A stretch of 64,000 bases of DNA from Pyxidicoccus xibeiensis (GTDB lineage Bacteria > Myxococcota > Myxococcia > Myxococcales > Myxococcaceae), in NCBI RefSeq assembly GCF_024198175.1, contig NZ_JAJVKV010000007.1:186001-250000 (forward strand), in the 5' to 3' direction. Positions within the stretch are counted from its first letter, which is position 1. Each line of letters begins with the position of its first letter. The notes under the pieces were generated by a model. It was not told the DNA's origin. It worked only from the letters and a program-made list of their open reading frames with translations, and did no database searches. Positions 34,998 to 43,964 of the stretch are shown here, in pieces. Made by a program: the position numbers and the translations under genes.

Positions 34998-35741
34998 TCA
35001 GGTCGCCCGAGCGAGCGCCACTGCGTCGGGGCCGGCTGGGAAGCGGAGCGTCCCAGCCGAGTCGTTCGCGGCACGCCACACCCCCTCGGCCACGTCGGAC
35101 ACGCTCGTCACCGCAGCCGGCTGCCCCAGAGAAGCGAAGATGCGCTCTGCGACGGGCGCGTACGCCTCGGGGATCAGCCCCTCCATGCGGGCGCTCCCGT
35201 TGCGCGTGAAGCTCGTACTCGGGCCGTAGCCTGGCTCCACCAACTTCACCCGCACATTGAAGGCCTCCAGTTCGAACGCGAGCGACGCGGTGAACCCTTC
35301 GATGGCCATCTTGCTCGCAGTGTAGACAGCCACCAGCGGCATGGGGGCCAGCGTCGCACTCGAGGTCACGTTCACGATGACCCCCGACCTGCGCGTGCGG
35401 AACTGCGGCAGCACGGCCTGCGTCATCGCCATCACGCCGAAGGTGTTGGTCTCGAAGACGTCGCGCACCGTGGTCATCGGCGTGACCTCGAAGGCGCCCA
35501 GGAGCCCGATGCCCGCATTGTTGACGAGCACGTCGATGGGCCCACTCGCTTCGAGCGCAGCCGCGATGCTCTCGGGCCTCGTCACGTCGAGGGCCACCAC
35601 GTGCAGTCGGCTCGACCGAGGCAGGATGTTCTCGCGCGGCGTTCGCATGGTGGCGACCACGTTCCAGCCTTGCGCATGGAAGTGGCGCGCGGTCTCGAGG
35701 CCGTAGCCAGATGAGCAACCCGTGACGAGTACGGTCTTCAT
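34998..35741 (-). CDS. Short-chain dehydrogenase/reductase
   Basis: The ATG at 35741 with ggagc upstream gives 247 residues, a normal SDR length. Present are the NAD(P) motif TGCSSGYG, NNAG in VDVLVNNAGIGLLG, the catalytic Ser in NVTSSATL, and YxxxK in YTASK. The Arg after the second strand (ATMRTP) suggests NADP preference. It is divergent from a cupin-AraC regulator gene 108 bases away, its probable controller. Substrate unknown. Confidence 0.93.
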   Translation of the reverse strand: MKTVLVTGCSSGYGLETARHFHAQGWNVVATMRTPRENILPRSSRLHVVALDVTRPESIAAALEASGPIDVLVNNAGIGLLGAFEVTPMTTVRDVFETNTFGVMAMTQAVLPQFRTRRSGVIVNVTSSATLAPMPLVAVYTASKMAIEGFTASLAFELEAFNVRVKLVEPGYGPSTSFTRNGSARMEGLIPEAYAPVAERIFASLGQPAAVTSVSDVAEGVWRAANDSAGTLRFPAGPDAVALARAT

Positions 35742-35849
35742 GTCAGCTCCCTTGCCGCGAAGAGTGCGGCGTTCATGGGAGGAAGGTAGCGGTGGCGGGC
35801 CGGACTCGCTATCATGGAGGGTCCGCATTTAATTTGCGAGAGTCCAGGC

Positions 35850-36746
35850 ATGATCGACCCTCTCTCGGAAGTCATTGCGCTGCTCCAGCCGCGCACCGTG
35901 TTCTCGAAGCGCATCAGCGGCGCGGGTCACTGGGGGGTTCGCTACTCCGACTTCGGCCAGCCCAGTTTCTGCGCCGTGCTCGAGGGCCGTTGCCGTCTCG
36001 CGGTGGAAGGCCAGCGTGTCCTCACGCTGGAGGCAGGCGACTTCGTCCTCCTACCGGCGACGCCTGGCTTCACCATGTCGGGCTTCGAGCCGGTGAAGCC
36101 AGAGCGCATCGACCCCAAGGTCACCACCGCGCCGAGGGATGAAGTCCGCCACGGCACGCGCGGTGGACGCCCTGACGTGCGGCTGCTCGGTGGCTACTTC
36201 GTCTTCGACTCGCCCGACGCGGCGCTCCTCGTGTCGCTGCTGCCGGCGCTGGTGCACGTACGCGGGGTCGAGCGGCTCTCGGTGCTGGTGCGGCTCGTCG
36301 GCGACGAATCGAACGAACAGAGGGCGGGTCGCGAGCTCGTGCTCACGCGGCTCGTGGAGATCCTGCTCATTGAAGCGTTGCGGTCGACGTCGGCCGACGA
36401 CGCGCCTCCAGGGCTCCTGCGCGGGTTGGCCGATGCACGGCTCGCACCGGCGATACGGCACATGCACGCGCAGCTCGCGCGTCCGTGGACGGTGGCGCAG
36501 CTTGCGAAAGCGGCGGCGCTCTCGCGCTCGGCGTTCTTCGAGCGCTTCACCCGCACCATGGGCCTTCCGCCGATGGAGTACCTGCTCGCCTGGCGCATGG
36601 CCGTCGCGAGGGATCTGCTTCGCCGCCACGACCTCGGAGTCGCGGAGGTCGCCGAGCGCGTCGGCTACGGCTCGGCGAGCACCTTCAGCACTGCGTTCAG
36701 CCGACACGTGGGCCAGCCTCCGGGCCGCTATGCGCGTGCGGGCTAG
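35850..36746 (+). CDS. AraC-family regulator with cupin domain (module 2)
   Basis: The product has 298 residues. The cupin part runs to ~185 (FCAVLEGRCRLAVEGQRVLT, LEAGDFVLLPATPGF) and the HTH pair is C-terminal (LAKAAALSRSAFFERFTRTM, VAERVGYGSASTFSTAFSRH, GQPPGRY). The start codon at 35850 lies 108 bases from the divergent SDR start. It has the same organisation as the AraC genes at 27.5 and 38.4 kb. Confidence 0.93.
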   Translation: MIDPLSEVIALLQPRTVFSKRISGAGHWGVRYSDFGQPSFCAVLEGRCRLAVEGQRVLTLEAGDFVLLPATPGFTMSGFEPVKPERIDPKVTTAPRDEVRHGTRGGRPDVRLLGGYFVFDSPDAALLVSLLPALVHVRGVERLSVLVRLVGDESNEQRAGRELVLTRLVEILLIEALRSTSADDAPPGLLRGLADARLAPAIRHMHAQLARPWTVAQLAKAAALSRSAFFERFTRTMGLPPMEYLLAWRMAVARDLLRRHDLGVAEVAERVGYGSASTFSTAFSRHVGQPPGRYARAG

Positions 36747-36782
36747 TTGAACCGCGCGAGGGGTTGTTCTGATACGCGTGCA

Positions 36783-37190
36783 TGTGTCGACGGCGTCGGT
36801 GCCTTCGTGGCGGTCGCCGAGGGTGCGCACGCTTGCGCCATCAAGACAGACCGCACCGTGGTGTGCTGGGGCCACAACGGCTACGGTCAGTCCGCGCCTC
36901 CCTCGGGGACGTTCCAGTCCGTCAGCGCGGGGCGTTGGCACACCTGTGGTGCGACGACGGCGGGGGCCCTCGTCTGCTGGGGGAACAACACCCAAGGTGA
37001 GTCGACGCCTCCCGGCGGCACCTACAAGGCGGTGGGGGTTGGCAGCTCCCACTCCTGCGCGGTCTCCACGGGAGTGGCCAGAAGAGCCCCGGCGGGAGGA
37101 GTCCCGGCCGGGCCTCTTCAAATCAGAGCCCGAGCTCCCGGCCTGTACAGCGGCCGCGCAGCCGTGAGGCGCTGTGCGTGCGCGGAGGCA
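36783..37190 (+). pseudogene. Rearranged copy of the RCC1 gene and its downstream flank
   Basis: The sequence is nearly identical to blocks of 30920-31935 in the same order. Blade 1 (VGAFVAVAEGAHACAIKTD) is joined to blade 3 (WGHNGYGQSAPPSGTFQS), then blade 4. The match then jumps from 31315 to about 31739 and on to the hairpin and downstream sequence (gagtggccag, cggcgggaggagtcccggcc, gccgtgaggcgctgtgcgtg). The start codon, signal peptide and last blades are missing. It is a duplication with at least two internal deletions. Confidence 0.85.
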
Positions 37191-37199
37191 CCTGGGAGC

Positions 37200-38243
37200 T
37201 CAGGCGACCGTCCGCCGGGGGAACTCGAGCTGCTCCCAACGGCCACCGGTCATGATTGCGCGCTGCTCCGGAGCAGCGTTGAGTTCGTGCGGATATCCCA
37301 GGGGGACGGCGCTGACCTCGTCCAGCCGCCGGAGTTGCTCCGGGCTGAGACGCACCGAGAGGGAGGCCAGGTTGTCGTCGAGCTGAGCGCGGGTGCGCGG
37401 CCCGATGACCGGGAGGACGCCCCTGGCGCGGACCCAGGCGAGTGCCACCTGCCCAGGAGTCGCTCCGAGTTCCTGGGCCACCGAGAACAGGACATCCAGC
37501 ACGGCATCGCGCTTCTCCGCTTCCTGGTGGAGGACGCTCCCCTTGAACTCCGTCGCCCGGCCCTTCTCCCCCCGGCGGTACTTGCCGGTCAGCAGTCCAC
37601 CCGCCATGGGGGACCATGCCATGACCCCCAGGCCGAGCCCATCCGCCATGGGCAGCAGTTCGCGCTCAGTGGTGCGCTGGAGAAGGTTGTACTCGGCCTG
37701 GAGGGCGGTGATGGGGGCCCAGCCGCGCAGGTCCGCCGTGTTGGCGGCCAGGGCCACGCGCCATGCCGGGTAGTTGGAGAGGCCGCCGTAGATGATCTTC
37801 CCGGCGCGCACCAGGTCATCCAGCCCACGAGCAATCTCCTCCATGGGGGTGACGCCGTCGTCCATGTGGACGAAGTACAGGTCGATGCGGTCCGTTCCCA
37901 GCCGCTTCAGGCTGGCTTCGACCGACTGCACCATCGCCTTGCGGTTGGCGCCGAGCTCGGCCAGCGCGGGACGGGACGAGGCGCCGCGGCTGTACTTGGA
38001 GGCGATGATGAAGCCGTCGCGGTGGGGACGGATGAACTCGCCAATCAGCCGCTCGGACTCGCCATGCTGGTAGTTGTCGGCGGTGTCGATGAAGTTGCCA
38101 CCCGCCTCGGCGTAGCCCTGGAGGATGCGGTGAACCTCGTCTGGCGGGGAGCCGTAGCCGGAGGCGGTGCCGAACATGCCGGCCCCGAGAGCCAGTTCTG
38201 AAACCTTGAGACCGGTTCGCCGGCCGAAAATCCAGTAGCGCAT
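37200..38243 (-). CDS. Aldo/keto reductase
   Basis: The 347 residues form a TIM-barrel AKR with the full catalytic tetrad: Asp in FIDTADNY, Tyr in the same segment (NYQHGESE), Lys in IIASKYSRG and His in DLYFVHMDDG. The NADPH-site segment LPVIGPRTRAQLDDNLAS is present. It reduces aldehydes or ketones with NADPH; the substrate is unknown. It is divergent from another cupin-AraC gene, the likely regulator. Confidence 0.94.
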   Translation of the reverse strand: MRYWIFGRRTGLKVSELALGAGMFGTASGYGSPPDEVHRILQGYAEAGGNFIDTADNYQHGESERLIGEFIRPHRDGFIIASKYSRGASSRPALAELGANRKAMVQSVEASLKRLGTDRIDLYFVHMDDGVTPMEEIARGLDDLVRAGKIIYGGLSNYPAWRVALAANTADLRGWAPITALQAEYNLLQRTTERELLPMADGLGLGVMAWSPMAGGLLTGKYRRGEKGRATEFKGSVLHQEAEKRDAVLDVLFSVAQELGATPGQVALAWVRARGVLPVIGPRTRAQLDDNLASLSVRLSPEQLRRLDEVSAVPLGYPHELNAAPEQRAIMTGGRWEQLEFPRRTVA

Positions 38244-38354
38244 CGAAGACTCCTGTCTGCTCCCATTGATGGGAAGTGGCGGGCCAGATATGTGCCAGCC
38301 TCACTGGAGTTGCAGCGTCGGATACGCCGGATTCATGGCTCAAAACGCCAGAAA

Positions 38355-39398
38355 ATGGGGCCTGTGATGGATGCTCTATCTGAGACCGTGAGTCTGCTGC
38401 GGACGAGGGGGCAGCTCTATGGCCGACTGGAGTTCACCGCGCCTTGGGGCTTCGAGTTCCCCGGCGGCAAGGGCATCACCTTGATGGTGACTCGCGGCTC
38501 CTGCTTCCTGGGCGTGGACGGACAGGCGCCGCTGGTCGCCCTGGCGGGCGGTGACTTCGTCTTCCTGTCCTCGCCGGAAAGCTACTCCCTGCGGAGCACT
38601 CCGGAGGCCCCCGTGCGTCCCATGGAGTCGGTGGTCTCGCCCGAGACCTTCCAGCGCCTGCGGGCGATTACGTACGACGGAGAGGCCAGGGGCGGCAGCG
38701 GCACGTCCGTCTGCCTGATTGCCGGGTGCTTCACGTTCGCGACGCCCGAGAGCGAGTGGCTGGCCCGGCAGCTCCCTCCGGTCATTCACGTGTCTGCGTC
38801 CGGTGCGCACGCGCCCCAGCGGTTTCAATCCACGCTCCAGTTCATCGATGCCGAGCTCGCGGAGAACCTGCCGGGAGCTTCCGCGGTCGTGGACCGGCTG
38901 GCCGACGTGCTTTTCATCCAGGCCGTGCGCAGCCGGATCCGAGCCCCCTGCCGGGACGAGAGCCCGAGCTGGCTGCGTGCGCTGGCCGACCCGCGGATGG
39001 GCGAGGCGCTGCAGCTGATGCACACCGAGCCGGGCCATGCCTGGACGGTGCCGGAGCTCGCGCGCCGCGTCTCCATGTCGCGGTCCTCGTTCGCAGCGCG
39101 GTTCCGCGAGCTGGTGGGGGTAACGCCCCTCGAGCATCTGACTCACTGGAGGATGGTCCGCGCCGCGGGAATGATGCGGGAGGGACGTCCCGTGAAGCTG
39201 GCGGCCATCGCATCCGCCGTGGGGTACGAGTCCGAGGGTGCCTTCGGCAAGGTGTTCCAGCGGGTCATCGGCGTGTCCCCGGGGCGGTACCGCCAGGAGC
39301 ACACGCAGGGCCCCCCGCGGGCAGCCACGGAGCACGTGACTGAACGCCACCGGCGGAAACACGCCCTGCTTCCACGAACCCGGGAAGCAGGGCCATGA
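38355..39398 (+). CDS. AraC-family regulator with cupin domain (module 3)
   Basis: The start ATG is at 38355, or four codons later at 38367; the product is ~347 residues. It has the cupin_6 domain (GKGITLMVTRGSCFLGVDGQ, LAGGDFVFLSSPESYSLRS) and the two HTH motifs (LARRVSMSRSSFAARFRELV, IASAVGYESEGAFGKVFQRV, GVSPGRYR). A ~35-residue basic tail after the HTH is unusual. It is divergent from the aldo/keto reductase gene. Confidence 0.92.
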   Translation: MGPVMDALSETVSLLRTRGQLYGRLEFTAPWGFEFPGGKGITLMVTRGSCFLGVDGQAPLVALAGGDFVFLSSPESYSLRSTPEAPVRPMESVVSPETFQRLRAITYDGEARGGSGTSVCLIAGCFTFATPESEWLARQLPPVIHVSASGAHAPQRFQSTLQFIDAELAENLPGASAVVDRLADVLFIQAVRSRIRAPCRDESPSWLRALADPRMGEALQLMHTEPGHAWTVPELARRVSMSRSSFAARFRELVGVTPLEHLTHWRMVRAAGMMREGRPVKLAAIASAVGYESEGAFGKVFQRVIGVSPGRYRQEHTQGPPRAATEHVTERHRRKHALLPRTREAGP

Positions 39399-39634
39399 CC
39401 CCGGAAGGAATGAGCGGCGCTGCCGCCGCGACAGACGCCCGGCGAAGGCCATCCAGGAACCGGCCAAGCACCAGCTCCCACCCCTCAGCGGCACATGCAC
39501 TTGATCCCGGCGACCTGGTCGGCGGCAATTCGGAATGCTGAAAGAGACGAAGCAGGTGCGGGGCCTGCTGACCATCGCCTATGTGACCGCCTACGCGAGC
39601 TTCCACGCAGTGTACGAGCGAGGCGGGCAGCGAC
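39399..39634. other. Gap with a possible coding scrap
   Basis: Only one item stands out. From 39535 on the plus strand, about 33 codons (LKETKQVRGLLTIAYVTAYA onward) have genome-like codon use, then run into the antisense of the next gene. I do not recognise it; it may be a gene fragment. Confidence 0.25.
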
Positions 39635-39904
39635 TCAGGGCAGCAGCGCGCGAAGCCCCTCACGTAGCGCGGCGCCCCGCTCCTCCGCGGGGAGCGCGCG
39701 GCCTTCCTCATAGAGCTCCGCGAGCGGCACGCTCAACCGCCCGCCCGGCTGCTCCACGCTGAGCGCGAAGCGCGCCTCGTCTGCCATGATGACGAGACCG
39801 GGCCGCTCGGCAGTGGCGACGGCGCACGCCTTCGTGAGGAAGGCGCGGCGCGCGGCCGCGGCCCCACCTCCGCCCAGGACGCGCTGGCAGCTGGAGTCGC
39901 TCAT
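39635..39904 (-). CDS. Short DUF1444-like protein or fragment
   Basis: The product has 89 residues from the ATG at 39904. The pattern RPGLVIMADEARFALSVEQP followed by RLSVPLAELYEEGRALPAEE recalls the N-terminal module of DUF1444 proteins (a short strand pair, then the LxNLY segment). That family is about three times longer, so this is either a stand-alone domain or a truncated gene. Confidence 0.4.
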   Translation of the reverse strand: MSDSSCQRVLGGGGAAAARRAFLTKACAVATAERPGLVIMADEARFALSVEQPGGRLSVPLAELYEEGRALPAEERGAALREGLRALLP

Positions 39905-39968
39905 GTCTTCAGCATGAGATGCAGGACAGGAGCGTGCAAGCGGCTGGGTGGGCTGCCCGGGCCGCTCC

Positions 39969-40023
39969 AAGGTGTCAGACGACTCGTAGGGGGCGAGTTG
40001 TCGGACGAGCTCTTTGACACCTT
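39969..40023. repeat. 55-bp palindromic repeat, copy 1
   Basis: The outer arms are aaggtgtca and tgacacctt. Inside them, gacgactcg and cgagttgtc pair around a short G-rich loop. The element is nearly identical to 40976-41029, one kilobase away, in the same orientation. Size and nested symmetry resemble REP/BIME-like elements. This copy interrupts an RCC1-like frame. Confidence 0.7.
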
Positions 40024-40260
40024 CCCGGGTCCCTTGAAGCCGAAGACCGGGTTCCAGCACCGCGTCCGTCACCTGTCCCTCCCGGGCCTCCCCGATTCCC
40101 AGCGCGAGTCCCTCGTTGGAGCCCCAGGCCCGGATGCGCCCATTCGGCATCACCACCAGTGAGTACCCATGGCCCGCCGCGAGGACCGGAAGCTTCGGTG
40201 CAGGCCGAGGGTGCGAGGCCGCTGCCACGGCAGGCGCGCTCCAGGCCAGCGGGCGGATGC
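40024..40260 (-). pseudogene. RCC1-like fragment
   Basis: The minus strand reads LPVLAAGHGYSLVVMPNGRI followed by RAWGSNEGLALG. This is one RCC1 blade (GxGYSLVVxxxGxIxAWGxNxxGxLG) unlike those of the Cys-rich RCC1 gene at 30.8 kb. The frame then runs into the palindromic repeat (copy 1) and beyond it into unrelated sequence. There is no sensible start or stop for a complete protein. Confidence 0.5.
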
Positions 40261-40383
40261 GCTCACCCGCCTGCTGGCACAGGCGCTCGCGGCCTTCGAG
40301 TGGCGCGAGGTTGTCGGACCGGCTCACTGCCGGGCTGCCACCACCCGGCTCGACGGCCGCACCGGAAGGACGAGCCGACGTGT

Positions 40384-40959
40384 CTATCGGGTGCCGCCCG
40401 GGGAGGAGAAGTCGACCTGCTCCGCCGTGGCGGTGCCACTCTTGCGGCCGGGGTACTCGAGCCAGGTCATGCAGATGTTGACCTCGTCGATGACGCTGGC
40501 GGCCGTGAGGGCCCTGCCGTCTTCGAGGTGCATGTCCTCCGTGGTGTGGGCGTCCTTGATGAGCGTCATGTCATAGCCCCGCCCGAGCGCGCCGTAGGCT
40601 GTCGCGCGGATGCACCAGTTGGAGGCCGCGCCCGCCAGCACGATGTGCGTGGCGCCCAGCCTGGCGAGCTCCTCCTCCAGGTTCGTCAGCTCGAACGCCG
40701 AGTTGTACTTCTTGTGAATCCGCGGCTCGCCCTCGCCCGGCGTCAGCTCGGGGACCCACTGCCACCGGGGGCTGTCGCGGGGGAGGTCGTTGTCGTGGTG
40801 CTGCACCCACAGCACGGGGATACCCCCGGCGCGGGCCCGTTCCACCGCGCGCGCCACGTTCTGGATGATTCGCTTGGACTCCCGCGCGTTCGCCATCACG
40901 CCAACCTGCACGTCGACGACGAGCAGCACGCCCTTGTTGCCCTCTCGCACCGTTGCCAT
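40384..40959 (-). CDS. Isochorismatase-family hydrolase
   Basis: The ATG at 40959 with a perfect aaggaggag site gives 191 residues. The catalytic triad of cysteine hydrolases is visible: Asp in LLVVDVQVGV, a Lys in RIHKKYNSAF, and Cys in AGAASNWCIRATAYGALG. A cis-peptide region precedes the Cys. Relatives include nicotinamidases and N-carbamoylsarcosine amidases; the substrate is not predictable. The second palindromic repeat lies 17 bases upstream of the start. Confidence 0.92.
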   Translation of the reverse strand: MATVREGNKGVLLVVDVQVGVMANARESKRIIQNVARAVERARAGGIPVLWVQHHDNDLPRDSPRWQWVPELTPGEGEPRIHKKYNSAFELTNLEEELARLGATHIVLAGAASNWCIRATAYGALGRGYDMTLIKDAHTTEDMHLEDGRALTAASVIDEVNICMTWLEYPGRKSGTATAEQVDFSSPGGTR

Positions 40960-40975
40960 GTCGTTCTCCTCCTTC

Positions 40976-41029
40976 AAGGTGTCAGACGACTCGTTGGGGG
41001 CGAGTTGTCGGACGAGTTCCATGACACCT
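40976..41029. repeat. 55-bp palindromic repeat, copy 2
   Basis: It has the same nested inverted repeat as 39969-40023, with a few substitutions (taggggg to ttggggg, gctcttt to gttccat). It lies just upstream of the isochorismatase ribosome site and would form a hairpin in the leader RNA. Confidence 0.7.
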
Positions 41030-41049
41030 GCCCCGGCTGCACTGCGGCA

Positions 41050-42244
41050 TCAGCGCGGTCCACCGCCGAGCAAATCGTAGCCCACCGTGGCGCCAGAGCC
41101 GATGAAGCCGACCGTCAGCCCGAGCCTCGCGGGCTGAAATGCGACCGGAAACTCCCGCAACAGGTAGTTGACCCCGAGCGACAGGAGCGCCCCCACGAAC
41201 GCCCCTGCGAGCGCACCGCCGAACGCCGCCGCCGGATTGCGGCTTCCCTGCAGGAGCATGCCGGTTCCCCACGTCCCGGCCGCGCCGAGGAGCGGTGCGG
41301 TGACGACCCCTGCACTGAACTCGAGAAGACGAAGGGTTCCGCCCGGCCCCCAACCCTGCCAGGGCGAACCTTCATCGAGCCACATCGAGGGCAGCAGGCT
41401 CAGGGTTGCGCCACCCAGGGCCTGGCCACCCATGCGGAGAAAGCGCTGGTCGTGCATCCGGCCGGCGCCGAGAGAACCGGCGACGAGCGGGACGGAGGTG
41501 CCGAGAACGAACGACCCCACGTGCACCAGGCCTTCGAACCTCGCGACCGGCGGGGCGGGCTCGGGTTCTGGCGGAGGCACGAACCGCTCTGCCGACCTCT
41601 CCGGTACAGGCCGCGTCGCCAGCGCGGAGCCCTCGGTGCGAGCTCCGTCGTCTCCGCGGTACGTGATGTGCCCCCCGGAATCAATCCAGATGCTGGAAGC
41701 ACCGTCCACTCCATGCCCGAAGTATTCGGCGCTCACGGTTCCGGACTGGAACGAAATGCCACAGCGCAGTGGGTCCCCGATCACGTCGGTGAGTCGGAGG
41801 CAACGAACCGCCACCTTCGCGCCACTCGAGGTGACAAATTCGGCCACGCCGCCCGGAGCATCGAGCTCTTCACTCGCGTGACTGTCTTGCGCTACGCGCT
41901 GCGGCTCCCAACCGACGGATGGGTCTTTCAATCGCTCCGCCTCGGCCGCAATCTGGTTCACTTGCGGGGCGCATTGCCCATCCGCACACGCGATTTTCAC
42001 GAGCCGCGCCATCTCCGAGAAGGCCGCCCGTCCAAACCGCGCGAACTCGGCGCTGTCGCGCTCGGTCGACTTGCCCGCCCAGAGTCGATCGCACGCGTCG
42101 CCGCAGTCGACCGCAGGTTCGGCCCAGGCAGGAGGTGGCACCTCGCGCTCGTGGGGCGGCTGCGTCAGCGAAGAGGGGGGGCGTGGGACTTCCAGTTCCG
42201 GCAACGGCGACCTCGAAGAGAACCGCCAGCAGTGGCAGCGACAT
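41050..42244 (-). CDS. Hypothetical secreted/membrane protein, frameshifted in a G7 run
   Basis: The 3' part is continuous: PAVDCGDACDRLW and IACADGQCAPQVNQIAAEAE, then Gly-rich hydrophobic segments such as VGSFVLGTSVPLVAGSLGAG and VGFIGSGATVGYDLLGG. The best N-terminus, the signal peptide MSLPLLAVLFEVAVAG at 42244, is in another frame. The two frames meet at seven G residues (42175-42181); removing one base gives a single 397-codon gene with a signal peptide. So it is a recent frameshift, a phase-variable tract or a sequencing error. I do not recognise the family. Confidence 0.55.
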
Positions 42245-42490
42245 AACCCTCGGTCCGTTCGTTGTCTCCAAACGATACCGGAGCGACTGCGTCGCGTCGC
42301 CAACTCTCTCGTTGTCGCGGGTTTCCCCGTTCGCACGTCCGCGGCTTGCGATGCTGCGGCCCGCGCAAGAAGGTGCGCTTTCAAGCTGGGAGCACCCACA
42401 AAGGTGTCATGCGCCGTCAACGGTGCGGACACCGGAGGTCGTCAGACCTCTTGAGCCCTCGGCTGCACGCCCGCGAGAACCCTGGTCACG

Positions 42491-42720
42491 TCAGGGGAAG
42501 GACACCCCGGACAGGATGACGGTGCGGCCGGTGCTCGGCTCCCAGAGCTTGAGGGTGTAGAGGCCCTGGGCCTGCGCTCCAGCCCTCCCCTTCAACCGGT
42601 CTCCTTTTTCCCTGGGCTCGCGCGGGCAACCGGGACAAAGTTGTTCATGTCTTCGGACCCGCGCTCCACGTGGACGACCTCTCCGACCACTCGCGAGAGC
42701 AGCGCATCGCCTTCGCCTAT
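42491..42720 (-). pseudogene. C-terminal remnant of a secreted protein, possibly DUF2381-like
   Basis: The minus strand ends YTLKLWEPSTGRTVILSGVS-FP. I associate this (TLKLWE..GRTV.L..V.FP) with the end of the Myxococcus DUF2381 paralog family. Upstream, VVGEVVHVERGSEDMNNF lies in another frame, so a frameshift separates the two. There is no start or signal peptide. Confidence 0.35.
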
Positions 42721-42745
42721 GCGCCGAGGCTCCAGGCAATCCCCG

Positions 42746-43828
42746 ATGAAATGGCTCCTTACGTGCGTCGCGCCGGTCCTGCTCGCAGTATGGATTTTGT
42801 TCTTGAGCGCTCACGGGCCGACCTCATGGCTGGTAGTTCCTGGCGCTCTGATTGGCAGTGCCTGCGTCGCTGGCTTTTCTTTTCTGCGCTCGTTCTCTCG
42901 TCCCCTGCGAGCTCTCTCTCTCTCGCTCTATCTGCTGCCGCTGGGGCTCTTGTCTACCTATCGTGCGTCGCCGTTCTCCGTATCGGAGACCTTCGAGATC
43001 GGCGCGCTCCCGCCGGCTTCCGCGCCTTCCGAGATGTCGATTGCCCAGCTTCCGACCGGCGCCACCTACCGCAGCGCGTCCTTTGGGTATCGCGGTGGCT
43101 CTCTCTTCGAGCCGCGAGAGTTCTCCATGACCGCGACCCTGATCAAGCACCCCAAGGGTGATCTCTTGATCGACACCGGGTTCGGTCGGGATATCGCACA
43201 GCACCTCGCGAAGCTGCCTCTCTTCTTTCGGCTCCTGACACGATACTCGCTGAACAAGACCGCGCGCGAGCAACTCCAATCGAGCGGGTATGACCTGGCC
43301 CGGCTGCGCGCGGTCCTTTTGACCCACTCCCACTGGGACCACATCAGCGGCGCCGCGGACTTTCCCGAAGTGCCTGTCTGGATACCTCCCGCGGAACGAA
43401 GCTTCCTACAAGGTGAAGACTTCACCACGGCCTCGGCAAGAAGCATCAAGTCGCTGCATTTCGAAGAGTATCGATTCGATGCGCACCCCTATCTCGGCTT
43501 CGCGGAGAGCCATGATGTCTACGGAGATGGCACGGTGGTGATCGTCCCGGCGCCCGGCCATACGCCGGGGTCTGTGATTGTCTTCGTGACGCTTCCGGAC
43601 AACAAGCGCTACGCCTTTATCGGAGACCTCGCCTGGCAATTGGAGGGCGTCACCGAGCAGGAGGAGCGCCCGCTCACGCAGCGCCTCGCAGATGTCGAGC
43701 CTCGGCTCGTTCGTGAGAACCTCGCGCATATGGCCACAATATCAGCGCGATATCCGGAGATGACCATCGTCGTCGCGCATGATCCGCGGAGCTTCGCATC
43801 GATTCCGACGTTGGTGCCAAAGCCATGA
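42746..43828 (+). CDS. Membrane-anchored metallo-beta-lactamase-fold hydrolase
   Basis: Start MKWLLTCVAPVLLAVWILFL at 42746 gives 360 residues with about three N-terminal membrane helices (to ~85). The MBL domain follows: DLLIDTGFGRD, the metal motif LTHSHWDHISG (HxHxDH), PGHTPGSVIVFV, and the final GDLAW and VVAHDPRSF. It is similar to AHL-lactonase or glyoxalase-type MBL hydrolases with a membrane tether. Substrate unknown. G+C is a little lower than in the neighbours. Confidence 0.9.
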   Translation: MKWLLTCVAPVLLAVWILFLSAHGPTSWLVVPGALIGSACVAGFSFLRSFSRPLRALSLSLYLLPLGLLSTYRASPFSVSETFEIGALPPASAPSEMSIAQLPTGATYRSASFGYRGGSLFEPREFSMTATLIKHPKGDLLIDTGFGRDIAQHLAKLPLFFRLLTRYSLNKTAREQLQSSGYDLARLRAVLLTHSHWDHISGAADFPEVPVWIPPAERSFLQGEDFTTASARSIKSLHFEEYRFDAHPYLGFAESHDVYGDGTVVIVPAPGHTPGSVIVFVTLPDNKRYAFIGDLAWQLEGVTEQEERPLTQRLADVEPRLVRENLAHMATISARYPEMTIVVAHDPRSFASIPTLVPKP

Positions 43829-43964
43829 GATGGGCCGGTGTGTGCCCAAGGCCGAGAGGGCGTCAAAGAATTCGTGTGGGGGGACTCGGCACGACACGCG
43901 GCGGGTGGAGTTGCCCGCTGGCTGAGAGCCATGTTCAGGGCCTGGAGCACCAGTTCCGTCTTTC

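Noticed and set aside
36747..38201. 484-codon plus-strand frame that begins with RCC1 blades
   Set aside because: After the RCC1 copy it continues as antisense of the aldo/keto reductase gene, so it is not a fusion gene.
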